This document shows positions 17,621-25,941 of a stretch of DNA of 64,000 bases, in pieces. The notes under the pieces were generated by a model. That model was not told where the DNA came from, made no database searches, and saw only the letters and a program-made list of their open reading frames with translations. The stretch is from Vibrio sp. 10N (GTDB taxonomy: Bacteria; Pseudomonadota; Gammaproteobacteria; Enterobacterales; Vibrionaceae). The first letter of the stretch is position 1. Each line of letters opens with the position of its first letter. Location: assembly GCF_036245475.1 (NCBI RefSeq), contig NZ_BTPM01000001.1:2542001-2606000 (forward strand), given 5' to 3'. The position numbers and the translations under genes are program-made.

Positions 17621-18394
17621 TTAGGTGTAATCTTGGATGGCGTCACACTCTTGCCAACCAAATTCGCTCATCAGTCCCAACCAAACTGGATCAAACCCTG
17701 CTTGAATGCGAACAGGCTCGCCCGTTATTGGGTGGTTAAACGCCAAACAAGAGGCATGCAGCAGCAAACGATGGGCATCGTAATGCTCTCTAAACAAGCG
17801 GTTATGTCGGCCATCACCATGAGTCGTGTCACCAACAATGGGGTGACTCAAATGATGCATATGACGACGAAGCTGATGCTTGCGACCCGTTTTCGGCTTC
17901 ATTTCCATTAAGCAGTAGCGGCTGGTTGGAAAACGTCCTGTTGAGTAAGGCACTTCAACCTTGGCCAAAGGCTCATATGCGGTGACTGCTGGCTGCGCCT
18001 CTTTGTCTTGATCGGCAAACTTATCGGCTATTTTGTCTAATTCCACTTTCAGTGGGTAATCTAAAACATCTCCTGCCTCAATCCAGCCACGGACGATAGC
18101 ATGGTAGGTTTTCTCAATATTGTGCTCGGCAAACATCGGCATCGCTTTTGCAGCTATCTCACTGGAAAGCGCAAACAACAGCACTCCCGATGTCGGTCTA
18201 TCCAAGCGGTGTAAAGGGAAAACATGCTGACCAATTTGGTCGCGCAGAGTTTGCATGACAAAACGTGTTTCGTTTTTATCGAGCCATGAACGGTGTACCA
18301 ACATACCCGCAGGCTTGTTCACCGCGATGAGGTACTCATCTCGATAGACAATCTCTAGTGGCTCCACCTCTGGCAAAGCAGTCGATTCGCTCAT
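17621..18394 (-). CDS. truC: tRNA pseudouridine(65) synthase TruC
   Basis: A 257-residue RluA-family pseudouridine synthase with the catalytic motif HRLDRPTSGVLLF near 62-74 (Asp nucleophile) and the KTGRKHQLRRHM segment near 170-181. It modifies U65 in some tRNAs. Its ATG overlaps the end of yqcC by four bases, the same pair as in E. coli. Confidence 0.92.
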   Translation of the reverse strand: MSESTALPEVEPLEIVYRDEYLIAVNKPAGMLVHRSWLDKNETRFVMQTLRDQIGQHVFPLHRLDRPTSGVLLFALSSEIAAKAMPMFAEHNIEKTYHAIVRGWIEAGDVLDYPLKVELDKIADKFADQDKEAQPAVTAYEPLAKVEVPYSTGRFPTSRYCLMEMKPKTGRKHQLRRHMHHLSHPIVGDTTHGDGRHNRLFREHYDAHRLLLHASCLAFNHPITGEPVRIQAGFDPVWLGLMSEFGWQECDAIQDYT

Positions 18395-18687
18395 TTTGCG
18401 GCCTCGTCTATTTGTTTAAGCACCGTTAGTACCTCGGCCAACTCCGGGCGCAGTTTCCACACTTCTTCAAAGTATGGCGTGATTTCAAACCCTTTTGGCG
18501 TGTCGCCACCTGCCTCAATCAGAGACTCCATTCGGGCAATAAAAATCCATTGCAACCACTCTTGGGGCTCAAGGGTATCGACTGCGAACGGCTGTTGGCT
18601 ACTCAATGCCTGAGCATCTGGGGCATGCTGCTGCCAAAGTGCGTGTTTTTTAAGCTGCTGTTTCAGCTCAACAAGTAATAACTTCAT
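18391..18687 (-). CDS. yqcC: YqcC family protein
   Basis: The 98-residue helical protein contains the family core 'ALSSQQPFAVDTLEPQEWLQWIF' and a C-terminal block ending LTVLKQID. Its biochemical role is unknown; it is consistently paired with truC, as here with a four-base overlap. Confidence 0.88.
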   Translation of the reverse strand: MKLLLVELKQQLKKHALWQQHAPDAQALSSQQPFAVDTLEPQEWLQWIFIARMESLIEAGGDTPKGFEITPYFEEVWKLRPELAEVLTVLKQIDEAAK

Positions 18688-18822
18688 AGATCTATCTAGT
18701 AGCGCGACGAACTATTTCACGACTTTGCATCATCGCTATTGAAAATGGTCGTCAATGACTTGAAAATTGGCGATAGAATACCATCTATTGTTCTATACCC
18801 AAACCGTACTAGGAACCCCTCC

Positions 18823-19872
18823 ATGGAAACCATTCATACTTTGACGGATCTATTGGTCAACAGTGGCTGCCAATATCATATCTACGATATCTCAAGACGC
18901 GTACAACTGATTGATAACGACCAGTTTGCTGCCGTCGAACGTGCTAGCCAGCCTTACCCTTATCCGATTCAAAGACAGGCTCAGTTTGCCATCGCCTATT
19001 GGAACGAAGAAAAACAGCCTTGGATTTGGTTCCTAAAATTCCAGCTTGATGAGCGTGGTTTGCTAAGCCAAGGTGATGTTGGCCAGTTTCTAAAATATGT
19101 TCTTGAAGCTATGGGAACGCGTCTTGGAAAAGAAATGAGTGAAGAGCAGCAACAAAAGCTGTCCAACAACCCATTTACGTTTAAGCCTACAGACGACAAG
19201 TTAGCTGTATTCCATAGCTTATTGAGAGCAGAACTCGATCTCACCACCAGCCAATACTACCAGCATGCTCGTGATTACTTCCGCGGCGACCTTGGCTGGG
19301 AAAACTGGCAAACGGTTGGACTGCAAGGCATCACAGATATGGCAGCAAGACTTGGGCAAGAAGAAAATGGCCGTTTGATCCGCACCAGTCTGCGACACCT
19401 CGCCAGCGAGCCACGCTATGCTCTGCTTGGTGCACTTGAACATGTGGCATTGCCAGAAAAGCTCTCCACAAGTTTACGCGAACTTGCTCAATTTGAATGT
19501 GAGTCCGATGATCCGGATCTGTTCTTGTTAGCGGCCTATGCTCGCGCGCTATCAGGTGGCAAGCCTGAGCAACTTGAGTCACTGGTGACTGAAATTTTGG
19601 CCAGTGCGCGTTTGAGCCACCAAGAAGTGCTGATCGCCATTGCTGGCCGAGCATGGCAGCCTCTGACTACCCCAGCCTTAGCCGAGAAGTTCTTGGTACG
19701 TTTGGCACAAACTGGTAACCAAGGCTTGTTTAATCAACTATTTGCCGATCTGGTGATGATGCCGAGCCTGCGTTTGGTGCTTTTGCCATTGCTGCACTCT
19801 AGCCCATCACCAGAGCTCGCCAGCGCATTGGTCGCGCTACAACAGGCGGCAACACAAGGAAAAACTCACTAG
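18823..19872 (+). CDS. DUF3549 family protein
   Basis: Starting at METIHTLTDLL (18823), with TAGGA eight bases upstream, the protein is 349 residues. The frame is open from 18739 but that extension lacks support. It matches the DUF3549 family of Vibrio and relatives: an N-terminal alpha/beta part (WIWFLKFQLDERG near 68-80) and a long helical C-terminal half that looks repeat-like. No catalytic motif is evident. It runs nine bases ahead of the DUF3301 gene, so they form an operon. Confidence 0.82.
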   Translation: METIHTLTDLLVNSGCQYHIYDISRRVQLIDNDQFAAVERASQPYPYPIQRQAQFAIAYWNEEKQPWIWFLKFQLDERGLLSQGDVGQFLKYVLEAMGTRLGKEMSEEQQQKLSNNPFTFKPTDDKLAVFHSLLRAELDLTTSQYYQHARDYFRGDLGWENWQTVGLQGITDMAARLGQEENGRLIRTSLRHLASEPRYALLGALEHVALPEKLSTSLRELAQFECESDDPDLFLLAAYARALSGGKPEQLESLVTEILASARLSHQEVLIAIAGRAWQPLTTPALAEKFLVRLAQTGNQGLFNQLFADLVMMPSLRLVLLPLLHSSPSPELASALVALQQAATQGKTH

Positions 19873-19881
19873 GAAAGTGAA

Positions 19882-20181
19882 ATGATAGATAATCTTTTGA
19901 TGATATTGGCGCTGAGTATGTTCTGCTTTGTATTTTGGCAGCAGCGGCGTCAATCTGAGATTGCTAAGGCGGCGGTAACGCGTCGCTGTAAAGAGTTGGA
20001 TCTACAAATGCTGAGCGTCTCGTTTGGCGCTCACAGGTTCAGAGATGCCAACGGCCGCTTCGGTTGGCATACTATTTATGAGTTTGAGTTTTCAGCACTT
20101 GGTGATGACTATTATCAAGGTAAGCTGGTGATGAAAGGCTTTCATGTGCTGAACTTTCATTTTCCAGCACACCGAATGTAG
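19882..20181 (+). CDS. DUF3301 family membrane protein
   Basis: The 99-residue protein has an N-terminal membrane segment (about 3-20) followed by a basic QQRRQ stretch and a cytoplasmic domain with the family features CKELDLQMLSVSF and YEFEFSALGDDYYQG. The function is unknown. It is co-directional with DUF3549. Its last 110 bases are also read on the opposite strand as the tail of the GNAT gene. Confidence 0.82.
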   Translation: MIDNLLMILALSMFCFVFWQQRRQSEIAKAAVTRRCKELDLQMLSVSFGAHRFRDANGRFGWHTIYEFEFSALGDDYYQGKLVMKGFHVLNFHFPAHRM

Positions 20182-20650
20182 ATTGAAACTGATAGTACGG
20201 GCCATGCTCATCTTCCGCTTGTCCGTACTGCTCAAACCCGAGTTTACTCAGTAACCGAATCGAAGAATCGTGGTCTGTATCGACGCTTGCTTCTAGCCTT
20301 TTCAGCCCTAAGGTATGTACCGCATCGGGAATAAAGGCTCTGAGTACCTCTGTCGCAATCCCTTTGTTCCAATATTGCTTATCAAAGATATAGCCTATCT
20401 CTCCTTCACCCTCCGCGCCGCGCTCAATAAAAATGTGCCCCATATAGTCGCGCGTACGCAGATCCAATACCGCCATCGCAAAGAGCTTAGGTTCACTTAG
20501 TATCGCTTGAAATAACTGGCGTGCAGTCGCTAGTGTATGAGGACCATTCATGTGTTTGCGATTTTTCGCGCACACGTTAAGCATCAGAAAATCCGACTCT
20601 AAATAGTCGGTATAGGGGACGAGAATGGTTCTGCGAGTAACTATTGTCAT
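20072..20650 (-). CDS. GNAT family N-acetyltransferase (RimJ/RimL-like)
   Basis: The GNAT fold is visible: the N-terminal RTILVPYTDYLESDF substrate region, EIGYIFDKQYWNKGIATEVLRAF near 84-106 (acetyl-CoA binding P-loop Q/W-x-x-G-x-A/G), and the C-terminal ASVDTDHDSSIRLLSKLGFEQYG near 121-143. It probably acetylates an amino group on a small molecule or protein. The last ~35 residues are not domain-like and come from reading antisense through the DUF3301 gene. Confidence 0.82.
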   Translation of the reverse strand: MTIVTRRTILVPYTDYLESDFLMLNVCAKNRKHMNGPHTLATARQLFQAILSEPKLFAMAVLDLRTRDYMGHIFIERGAEGEGEIGYIFDKQYWNKGIATEVLRAFIPDAVHTLGLKRLEASVDTDHDSSIRLLSKLGFEQYGQAEDEHGPYYQFQSTFGVLENESSAHESLSSPAYLDNSHHQVLKTQTHK

Positions 20651-20751
20651 TGACTTCCTTTTCGTTGATAACCATCAAGATAACTTCATGATTCCTTGGA
20701 GTAAATGCGACACTTAAATCATAAATATAAAACTTAGGGCTTATATATAAG

Positions 20752-20779
20752 AAAAGCCCCAACACTTGCGTATTGGGGC
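20752..20779 (-). terminator. CsrB terminator
   Basis: On plus, GCCCCAA (20756-20762) pairs with TTGGGGC (20773-20779). On minus the stem is followed by TTTTC. Confidence 0.85.
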
Positions 20780-21145
20780 TATAGTCTTACTCGCAGCAGT
20801 CCGGCTACTAAAAATGCTCCATGCATCATCCGTAATAGTGGCTGAATCCTTCAGCTATATCCATTCGTCGCCGTCCTAGCGGTGTCCATCTCATCCAATG
20901 ACGCTAACCATCCCAGTCAGCTCGCTTCACTTGTTCCTTGAGCGGTGTCCTTGACCATCATCCTGATGGGGTTCCTGCACTCTTCCTGAGTATATCCATT
21001 TCCTTAAAAATCACCGTCCTGATGATTGTTCGCTTCCCGCGCTATCCTAACTTCCGTGCTGGTTACGTTTCCCTTGGTAACCAAATCTTCTTCCTGAAGA
21101 TGACCTTCCAATGTCATTCCTGTTCCGTGTCAGCATCCTTCCGAC
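20752..21145 (-). ncRNA. csrB: CsrB-family regulatory sRNA (CsrA sponge)
   Basis: Read on minus, this ~394-nt stretch contains about 27 GGA triplets, about 13 of them AGGA. Many sit in hairpin loops, for example GCTGA-AGGA-TTCAGC, CATC-AGGA-TGATG, ATCTTC-AGGA-AGAAGAT and ACTC-AGGA-AGAGT. That is the signature of CsrB/RsmZ RNAs, which sequester CsrA. The 3' end is a GC stem with a short T-run (20752-20779). The 5' end near GTCGG at 21145 is inferred from a TTGTCC-16-TAAATT promoter. No convincing coding frame exists. The exact ends are uncertain by a few bases. Confidence 0.88.
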
Positions 21146-21152
21146 AGGTTCT

Positions 21153-21180
21153 AATTTACCCTAATGGCGATTTTGGACAA
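21153..21180 (-). promoter_or_regulatory. Probable sigma-70 promoter of csrB
   Basis: Minus strand TTGTCC (21180-21175), a 16-bp gap, and TAAATT (21158-21153) place transcription start about 21145, where the RNA would begin GTCGG. Confidence 0.6.
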
Positions 21181-21305
21181 TCTACCCAATACAAAAAGTT
21201 TTGCACCGACACTGTTAAATCAAGGTTAAATACTATACTAAACAAAGGCTTAAGGATTTTTCCTTCCAAATTTCTGGCGATCTTTTCTCTTTATCTCACA
21301 GCTCG

Positions 21306-21323
21306 TGTGAGAGATCTCGCACA
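21306..21323. promoter_or_regulatory. GacA/UvrY/VarA-type upstream activating site for csrB
   Basis: TGTGAGAGATCTCGCACA is an 18-bp near-perfect palindrome (one mismatched pair) matching the TGTRAG-N6-CTYACA box bound by GacA-family response regulators. It lies about 160 bp upstream of the inferred CsrB start, the usual distance for this class of site. Confidence 0.75.
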
Positions 21324-21431
21324 GGGGGTTTCCAAATTGGCTAATACCTTAGATTCGCGTGTGACCGTTAACTGGTGATGCCCGTCACATAAGCTCCGCC
21401 TGTACCTCCCTTAGATTCGAAGGTACTATTA

Positions 21432-21749
21432 ATGCAAAGCCTATTTAACGGAATAACCACCATGATTACCAAAGATGTCTCTGCTGAGATTGAAGCTGCA
21501 ATCAGCTCATTGCATGCTGAGGGAAAAGAGCCGACCGTTGCCCTAGTAAAGGCGCGTTTGAAGACAAAAGTACCTATGCCTGCGCTGATCACCGTGATCA
21601 AATCTTGGAAGAGCAGTCAGCACGTACCTAAAGTAGAAATCGCGGCTGAAAAGGCCGAGCAACCTATCGAGCTAAGAGTGAAGGAATTAGAACAACAAGT
21701 TGCCGCGCTGACTCAGCGATTGACTGCATTGGAGCAATCTCGTGACTGA
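21432..21749 (+). CDS. Small KfrA-N-like DNA-binding protein with coiled coil
   Basis: Residues about 11-60 ([31 protein letters not shown]...) follow the pattern of KfrA N-terminal helix-turn-helix domains. Residues about 75-103 form a leucine-heptad coiled coil ([17 protein letters not shown]), likely a dimerisation stalk. An alternative ATG at 21462 removes ten residues; I kept the first because of AAGG eight bases upstream. It overlaps yaiI by eight bases. The regulatory target is unknown. Confidence 0.65.
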   Translation: MQSLFNGITTMITKDVSAEIEAAISSLHAEGKEPTVALVKARLKTKVPMPALITVIKSWKSSQHVPKVEIAAEKAEQPIELRVKELEQQVAALTQRLTALEQSRD

Positions 21750-22215
21750 ACCGTTAAAACAAGCTGTTAAGATTTGGGTCGATGCTGATGCTTGCCCAAA
21801 AGTGATTCGAGAAACACTGTGCCGCGCCGCTGAGCGTACTGGTTTAACCTGCACCTTTGTGGCTAACCACACCGTGCCTGTGCCAAAAAGAGACAATATC
21901 CACTCACTAACCGTACCTGCTGGGTTTGACATTGCGGACAATGAAATCGTCAAAAGAGTGAACGCCGGTGACTTGGTTATTACCTCCGATATTCCATTGG
22001 CAGATGAAGTCATCACCAAAAACGCTGTGGCGCTCAGCCCACGCGGTGAGCTTTACACCAAAGATACGATTAAGGCTCGCCTCAATATTCGTGACTTTAT
22101 GGATACCATGCGCTCTAGTGGTGTTCAAACTGGCGGTCCTGCCCCCCTTGGGCAGACAGAGCGCCGCGAGTTTGCCAATCATTTGGATCGTTTTTTAGCT
22201 CGAGCAACACGCTAA
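21742..22215 (+). CDS. yaiI: YaiI/YqxD (UPF0178) family protein
   Basis: The 157-residue protein has the PIN-like family motifs [13 protein letters not shown] near 12-24, [11 protein letters not shown] near 76-86, and the C-terminal [12 protein letters not shown] near 125-136. The conserved Asp residues suggest a nuclease-like metal site, but the function is not established. It starts within the end of the preceding KfrA-like gene (8-bp overlap). Confidence 0.9.
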   Translation: MTEPLKQAVKIWVDADACPKVIRETLCRAAERTGLTCTFVANHTVPVPKRDNIHSLTVPAGFDIADNEIVKRVNAGDLVITSDIPLADEVITKNAVALSPRGELYTKDTIKARLNIRDFMDTMRSSGVQTGGPAPLGQTERREFANHLDRFLARATR

Positions 22216-22231
22216 AGGCGCCTCGTAAGAT

Positions 22232-22261
22232 GTGATTGCTAGGCAAATGTCTCGCAATCAC
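22232..22261. terminator. Inverted repeat between yaiI and the patatin gene
   Basis: GTGATTGC (22232-22239) pairs with GCAATCAC (22254-22261) between converging genes. There is no T-run, so a terminator role is uncertain. Confidence 0.4.
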
Positions 22262-22294
22262 TCGTGCTCAATTTACTTTCTAGATTCATCGTTC

Positions 22295-23656
22295 CTAAGG
22301 CTTAACTGCGACAGTGACCAAACATTGTTTCATTCTTTTGTGCAGCCCAGGCTCCAATGTATCCCAGTCAAACTGTTCTATATGTCCAACAGCGCTTGAA
22401 CTCTTTAGCTTTTCTTTGGTTTCATTTTGCATCTGCCAATAGTCAGGTGGGGTACCTTCCCAGTGCTGATAGTCAAACCCTCTAAGATAGCCGTAGCAAT
22501 ACAGATACTGCATATAGCCCGCGTTAAATGGTTCATCCGTTTGAGCTTCGGGGATTAAATGTGGCAGGTAACTATGGCGAAACTCGCTCTCCGTTTCCTG
22601 AGCCTGACGATAGATTTGGGCAATATTGTTGCGTCGTTGATATTTGATCATAGTTTGTATCGAACGTCCCATGATACCCGTGAACGAAGGCATCGTTTCA
22701 CTCCACTTCGCACCTAAGCGCGTGTTACTGATAACCCATACGTGACTGTTGATATGCGTCTCTTCTGTGAACTCAAGTCGTTCAATCAGTTCTCGAGTAT
22801 TGTCGACAGCCTCTGAGGCATCAAAATAATCAGGCAGAAAAAATACTTGGGACACTACGCCGCCATCAACATGCATCTCGTCATATTTAACACCATCAAT
22901 ATTTACCGAAATTAACACTGGGTTAAATACACCGGGTATGGCCGCTGAAGCAATGATGACATCCTGAAACAGTTCTACTGATTTATCTCCTGGATGTAAG
23001 GCGATTTCCCCCATATTCCAGATGACTGAGCGCTGAGCATCTAAGTGGGTTGTTTTAACCAAAAACAATCGTCCTCGCAGATGTTGCTCTCTTACCTTAT
23101 CTAACACATCTTGGTCTATAAACGCTCTCACCATCTGTTCAAACGGCGTCGTATCAATGAGAGATGGGCTGTGAGTGAGAGCCCACAAACCTCTCTTATT
23201 GTAGATGTCTTCGTCTGATGTTTGGGTATACAGTTCTCTCAGTGCCGGATCAAAGTCTTGCCCCAGAAATGCATACAAACCGATGATCGCTCCAGTACTA
23301 ATGCCTGTCACCAAGCGGTATTCTGGTCGCTGTCCACTATCAGATAATCCGTTGAGTAAACCCGCACCATAGGCGCCTTCTGCACCGCCACCAGAGATAC
23401 TCAAATGATCTATGGATTTGGTTTGATTCCCCATATCATTCAAGAGGCTTTTGTCTAGCTGTGTATGGAGCGAATGCGCTCCCTGCTGCCCGATATCATA
23501 ATTATGAGTTAAGTCCCCCCAAGTACGAATACTGGGATCAAACATCGCCTCATCAGCAACCGCCATATCAGGTGTGAGCGCATTTCTTTGCATACTAGGT
23601 GCACAGGCCGTCAGCAATGTGCAGCACCCAGCAAAGAGAAGCAGTCTGAGTTTCAT
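22295..23656 (-). CDS. Patatin-like phospholipase lipoprotein
   Basis: The 453-residue lipoprotein (lipobox LLTAC) has a patatin domain: the oxyanion loop GGGAEGAYGAG near 91-101, the nucleophile elbow GISTG near 117-121, and DGGV with the catalytic Asp near 265. It is probably an envelope phospholipase or acyl hydrolase. The ATG overlaps the stop of the barrel gene by one base (TGATG); an upstream TTG is less likely. Secreted patatin systems (PlpD) fuse such a domain to a barrel; here they are separate coupled genes. Confidence 0.85.
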   Translation of the reverse strand: MKLRLLLFAGCCTLLTACAPSMQRNALTPDMAVADEAMFDPSIRTWGDLTHNYDIGQQGAHSLHTQLDKSLLNDMGNQTKSIDHLSISGGGAEGAYGAGLLNGLSDSGQRPEYRLVTGISTGAIIGLYAFLGQDFDPALRELYTQTSDEDIYNKRGLWALTHSPSLIDTTPFEQMVRAFIDQDVLDKVREQHLRGRLFLVKTTHLDAQRSVIWNMGEIALHPGDKSVELFQDVIIASAAIPGVFNPVLISVNIDGVKYDEMHVDGGVVSQVFFLPDYFDASEAVDNTRELIERLEFTEETHINSHVWVISNTRLGAKWSETMPSFTGIMGRSIQTMIKYQRRNNIAQIYRQAQETESEFRHSYLPHLIPEAQTDEPFNAGYMQYLYCYGYLRGFDYQHWEGTPPDYWQMQNETKEKLKSSSAVGHIEQFDWDTLEPGLHKRMKQCLVTVAVKP

Positions 23657-24489
23657 CAAAAACGTCTCCCCAAAGATACAAAGGCGGATTTACGTTGGCC
23701 AAACCCAGCTTCTGCCAATACATCCCAATCACGGTTGAGTGAGTATTGAAAGCCCGCCAGTGCATTCCATTTTTGTTCGCTTCGTTGGCTGACCTCAAAT
23801 CGTGTATCGTCGATTAAAAAGTTCATGTCACCCAAGTCCAGCCCGAGTGCTTTGATATCTCCAGAGAGATGTTGCTGAACATCTTGATACATGGCACCGA
23901 CAAACACTCTGAGTTCTCGACCACCGTCGTATTGCCAGCGATGTCCTACTCTCGGCGCAGCAACAAACGTCTTTATACTGCCATCAATAGCATCAATGTC
24001 GGTATAGGTGTAATTCAAATCCAGTAGTGCAAACCAATTATTGATACCACCAACAACCGTAGTTCCAACGCCATAAGTAATACCACTCATATCCAAAGTG
24101 AACTTGGCATCTTCTACAGGAATAGAAATACCGATGATGGAGATAGAATCAATGTCTGCGGTACTTTGCGCTTGTGTATACCCCAAAATTCCATACACAT
24201 TCATAAAAGGCAGTAACCAAACATCGCCACGTAGGGTGACATTAGAGCCTTCAAACTGCGCCTGTTTCGCGTCTATATCAATGATATCGCCAACCCCACC
24301 AGCCAGATTGATGTTATCAATAGTGACTGGGTTACTTATGTCCATATAAGAGAGCGACAAGCCATAGGGCTTTGGTAGCGTGTAGCCACGCTGCGCCGCT
24401 TGCTCTCCCCAAATTGGGAAGATTGAATCCTGAGCCAAGCTGGTTGATGACAGCGTTAAAACTGTCACCAAAACAATGAACGGTTTCAT
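23656..24489 (-). CDS. Outer-membrane beta-barrel protein coupled to the patatin gene
   Basis: A cleavable signal peptide (about residues 1-19, ending LAQ) is followed by alternating hydrophobic strands and a terminal aromatic (...SLGRRF), typical of barrels inserted by BAM. The 277-residue length suggests 8-12 strands. Translation is coupled to the patatin lipoprotein. It follows gltS by 54 bp, with an inverted repeat at the gltS stop. The role is unknown; transport or display of the lipase or its products is possible. Confidence 0.75.
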   Translation of the reverse strand: MKPFIVLVTVLTLSSTSLAQDSIFPIWGEQAAQRGYTLPKPYGLSLSYMDISNPVTIDNINLAGGVGDIIDIDAKQAQFEGSNVTLRGDVWLLPFMNVYGILGYTQAQSTADIDSISIIGISIPVEDAKFTLDMSGITYGVGTTVVGGINNWFALLDLNYTYTDIDAIDGSIKTFVAAPRVGHRWQYDGGRELRVFVGAMYQDVQQHLSGDIKALGLDLGDMNFLIDDTRFEVSQRSEQKWNALAGFQYSLNRDWDVLAEAGFGQRKSAFVSLGRRF

Positions 24490-24524
24490 TTTGTTACCTT
24501 TCTGATATTTAAATTTAAAACATG

Positions 24525-24545
24525 AACGGTCTAACGATGACCGTT
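24525..24545. terminator. Inverted repeat at the gltS stop codon
   Basis: AACGGTC (24525-24531) pairs with GACCGTT (24539-24545), overlapping the gltS stop. On minus it is followed by CATGTTTTAAATTT. It could attenuate read-through into the barrel-patatin pair. Confidence 0.45.
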
Positions 24546-25740
24546 ACAAAAATTGCAAAAATGTATTTATAATTAGGGCGTTGGCAATGTCGATAAAGAA
24601 ACCACATACCAAAGGTACGATAATGAAGGCCTTATGAGCCGCACCATATTGTTGTGTTACTGCCGTCATATTAACGATGGCTGTGGCTGTTGAGCCTAAT
24701 GTGATCCCGCCAAAACCAGAGCTAATAACCGCCGACTCGTAATCTTTCCCCATGAAGCGAAATACGACAAAGAGGGTGAACAAAATCGATGCTGCAACTT
24801 GGAACAACATAACAGTACCGATGAACAGCATGGTGCTCTGCAGTTGCCAAAGCTGAAGCCCCATCAGTGCCATGGTTAAGAACATTCCCAGACAGATATC
24901 AGAAATCAGAGTTTGACCTAACTGCGCGTTTTCACTCACTTTCTTTTTAAGAACCAGAAGCTTAAAGTTACCAATTAGAATGCCCGCAACTAGGCAAGCC
25001 ACGAACATTGGCAATTGCAACCCCATCTTGCTAAGCCCCATGTCAATAAAGTAACCAAGGATCAAACTGAGGTTCAGCATCAACCATGCGTAGAGATAAC
25101 CAAAGTGATCGAGCTTTACGGTTTGGTTGTGGCAAATACCGATGTCCAGTTGAGTATCACCCTGTGACTGAAGACGATGTTTTTTGATTAGATAGTTGGC
25201 AATCGGGCCACCAATTAAACAGGCGAAAATCAATCCAAGAGTATTGCTTGCGAGTCCAACTTCAGCGGCGCTCTCTAGACCCATCTCATTGAAGCTCGGC
25301 GCCCATGCCATCGTGGTACCCACACCGCCGATAAGTGAAATAGAGCCCGCCATCAGACCCAATACTGGCTCTAGGCCAAGCATGGTAGCAACGCTCACTC
25401 CAATACCGTTCTGGATCGTGATATAGACCACGCTTAATGCAGTAAGGATTAATAGTGGCTTACCACCTTTAAGCAAAGTAGAGAAGTTTGCGCTCAGACC
25501 AATACCAGCAAAGAAATAAAGCAACAACGCGTCACGTATGCCTAAATCAAAACTAATTGTGGTATCAAAAAAGGCATAAATGACAGCGACGACAATGGCG
25601 CATGCAAAGCCACCAATCACTGGCTCAGGTATGCTGTATTTCCTTAATATTTCGTACTTTTTTGTCATTAACTTACCGACAAAAAGAAGAACAATGGCTA
25701 GAGTGAAAGCAAGGAAGCTATCCACTTCAATAATATTCAT
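24544..25740 (-). CDS. gltS: Sodium/glutamate symporter GltS
   Basis: The 398-residue protein has 10-12 membrane segments with the two reentrant-loop regions of the GltS family: GSISLIGGVGTTMAWAP near 131-147 and SSGFGGITLGSTATAIVNM near 338-356. It imports glutamate with Na+. The start has AAGGT seven bases upstream. Its operon neighbours, the barrel and patatin genes, are unusual for gltS. Confidence 0.92.
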   Translation of the reverse strand: MNIIEVDSFLAFTLAIVLLFVGKLMTKKYEILRKYSIPEPVIGGFACAIVVAVIYAFFDTTISFDLGIRDALLLYFFAGIGLSANFSTLLKGGKPLLILTALSVVYITIQNGIGVSVATMLGLEPVLGLMAGSISLIGGVGTTMAWAPSFNEMGLESAAEVGLASNTLGLIFACLIGGPIANYLIKKHRLQSQGDTQLDIGICHNQTVKLDHFGYLYAWLMLNLSLILGYFIDMGLSKMGLQLPMFVACLVAGILIGNFKLLVLKKKVSENAQLGQTLISDICLGMFLTMALMGLQLWQLQSTMLFIGTVMLFQVAASILFTLFVVFRFMGKDYESAVISSGFGGITLGSTATAIVNMTAVTQQYGAAHKAFIIVPLVCGFFIDIANALIINTFLQFL

Positions 25741-25911
25741 TTTATTTACCTTGGTGTGTTTCTGTATTTTAAATAAGTGACTAAGAGAACTTAGCTGCCA
25801 TCACGTAAAAGAATGTTAAATAGAGTGAGAACATGAAAGCAATATGGACATATTTTTTAATGCTGTGACTTTTCATAAATAAACAACTTGGCTGATTGCT
25901 AATAGAAACAA

Positions 25912-25935
25912 TGAGGCCTGAATAATCAGGCCTCA
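25912..25935 (-). terminator. Terminator after the 224-aa barrel gene
   Basis: TGAGGCCTGA (25912-25921) pairs with TCAGGCCTCA (25926-25935) immediately after the stop. The minus-strand T-tract is weak (TTGTTTC). Confidence 0.7.
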
Positions 25936-25941
25936 CTATCA

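Noticed and set aside
20938..21378. A 146-codon plus-strand open frame
   Set aside because: It lies antisense to the CsrB RNA and its promoter, has no ribosome-binding site, and its composition comes from the reversed GGA repeats.
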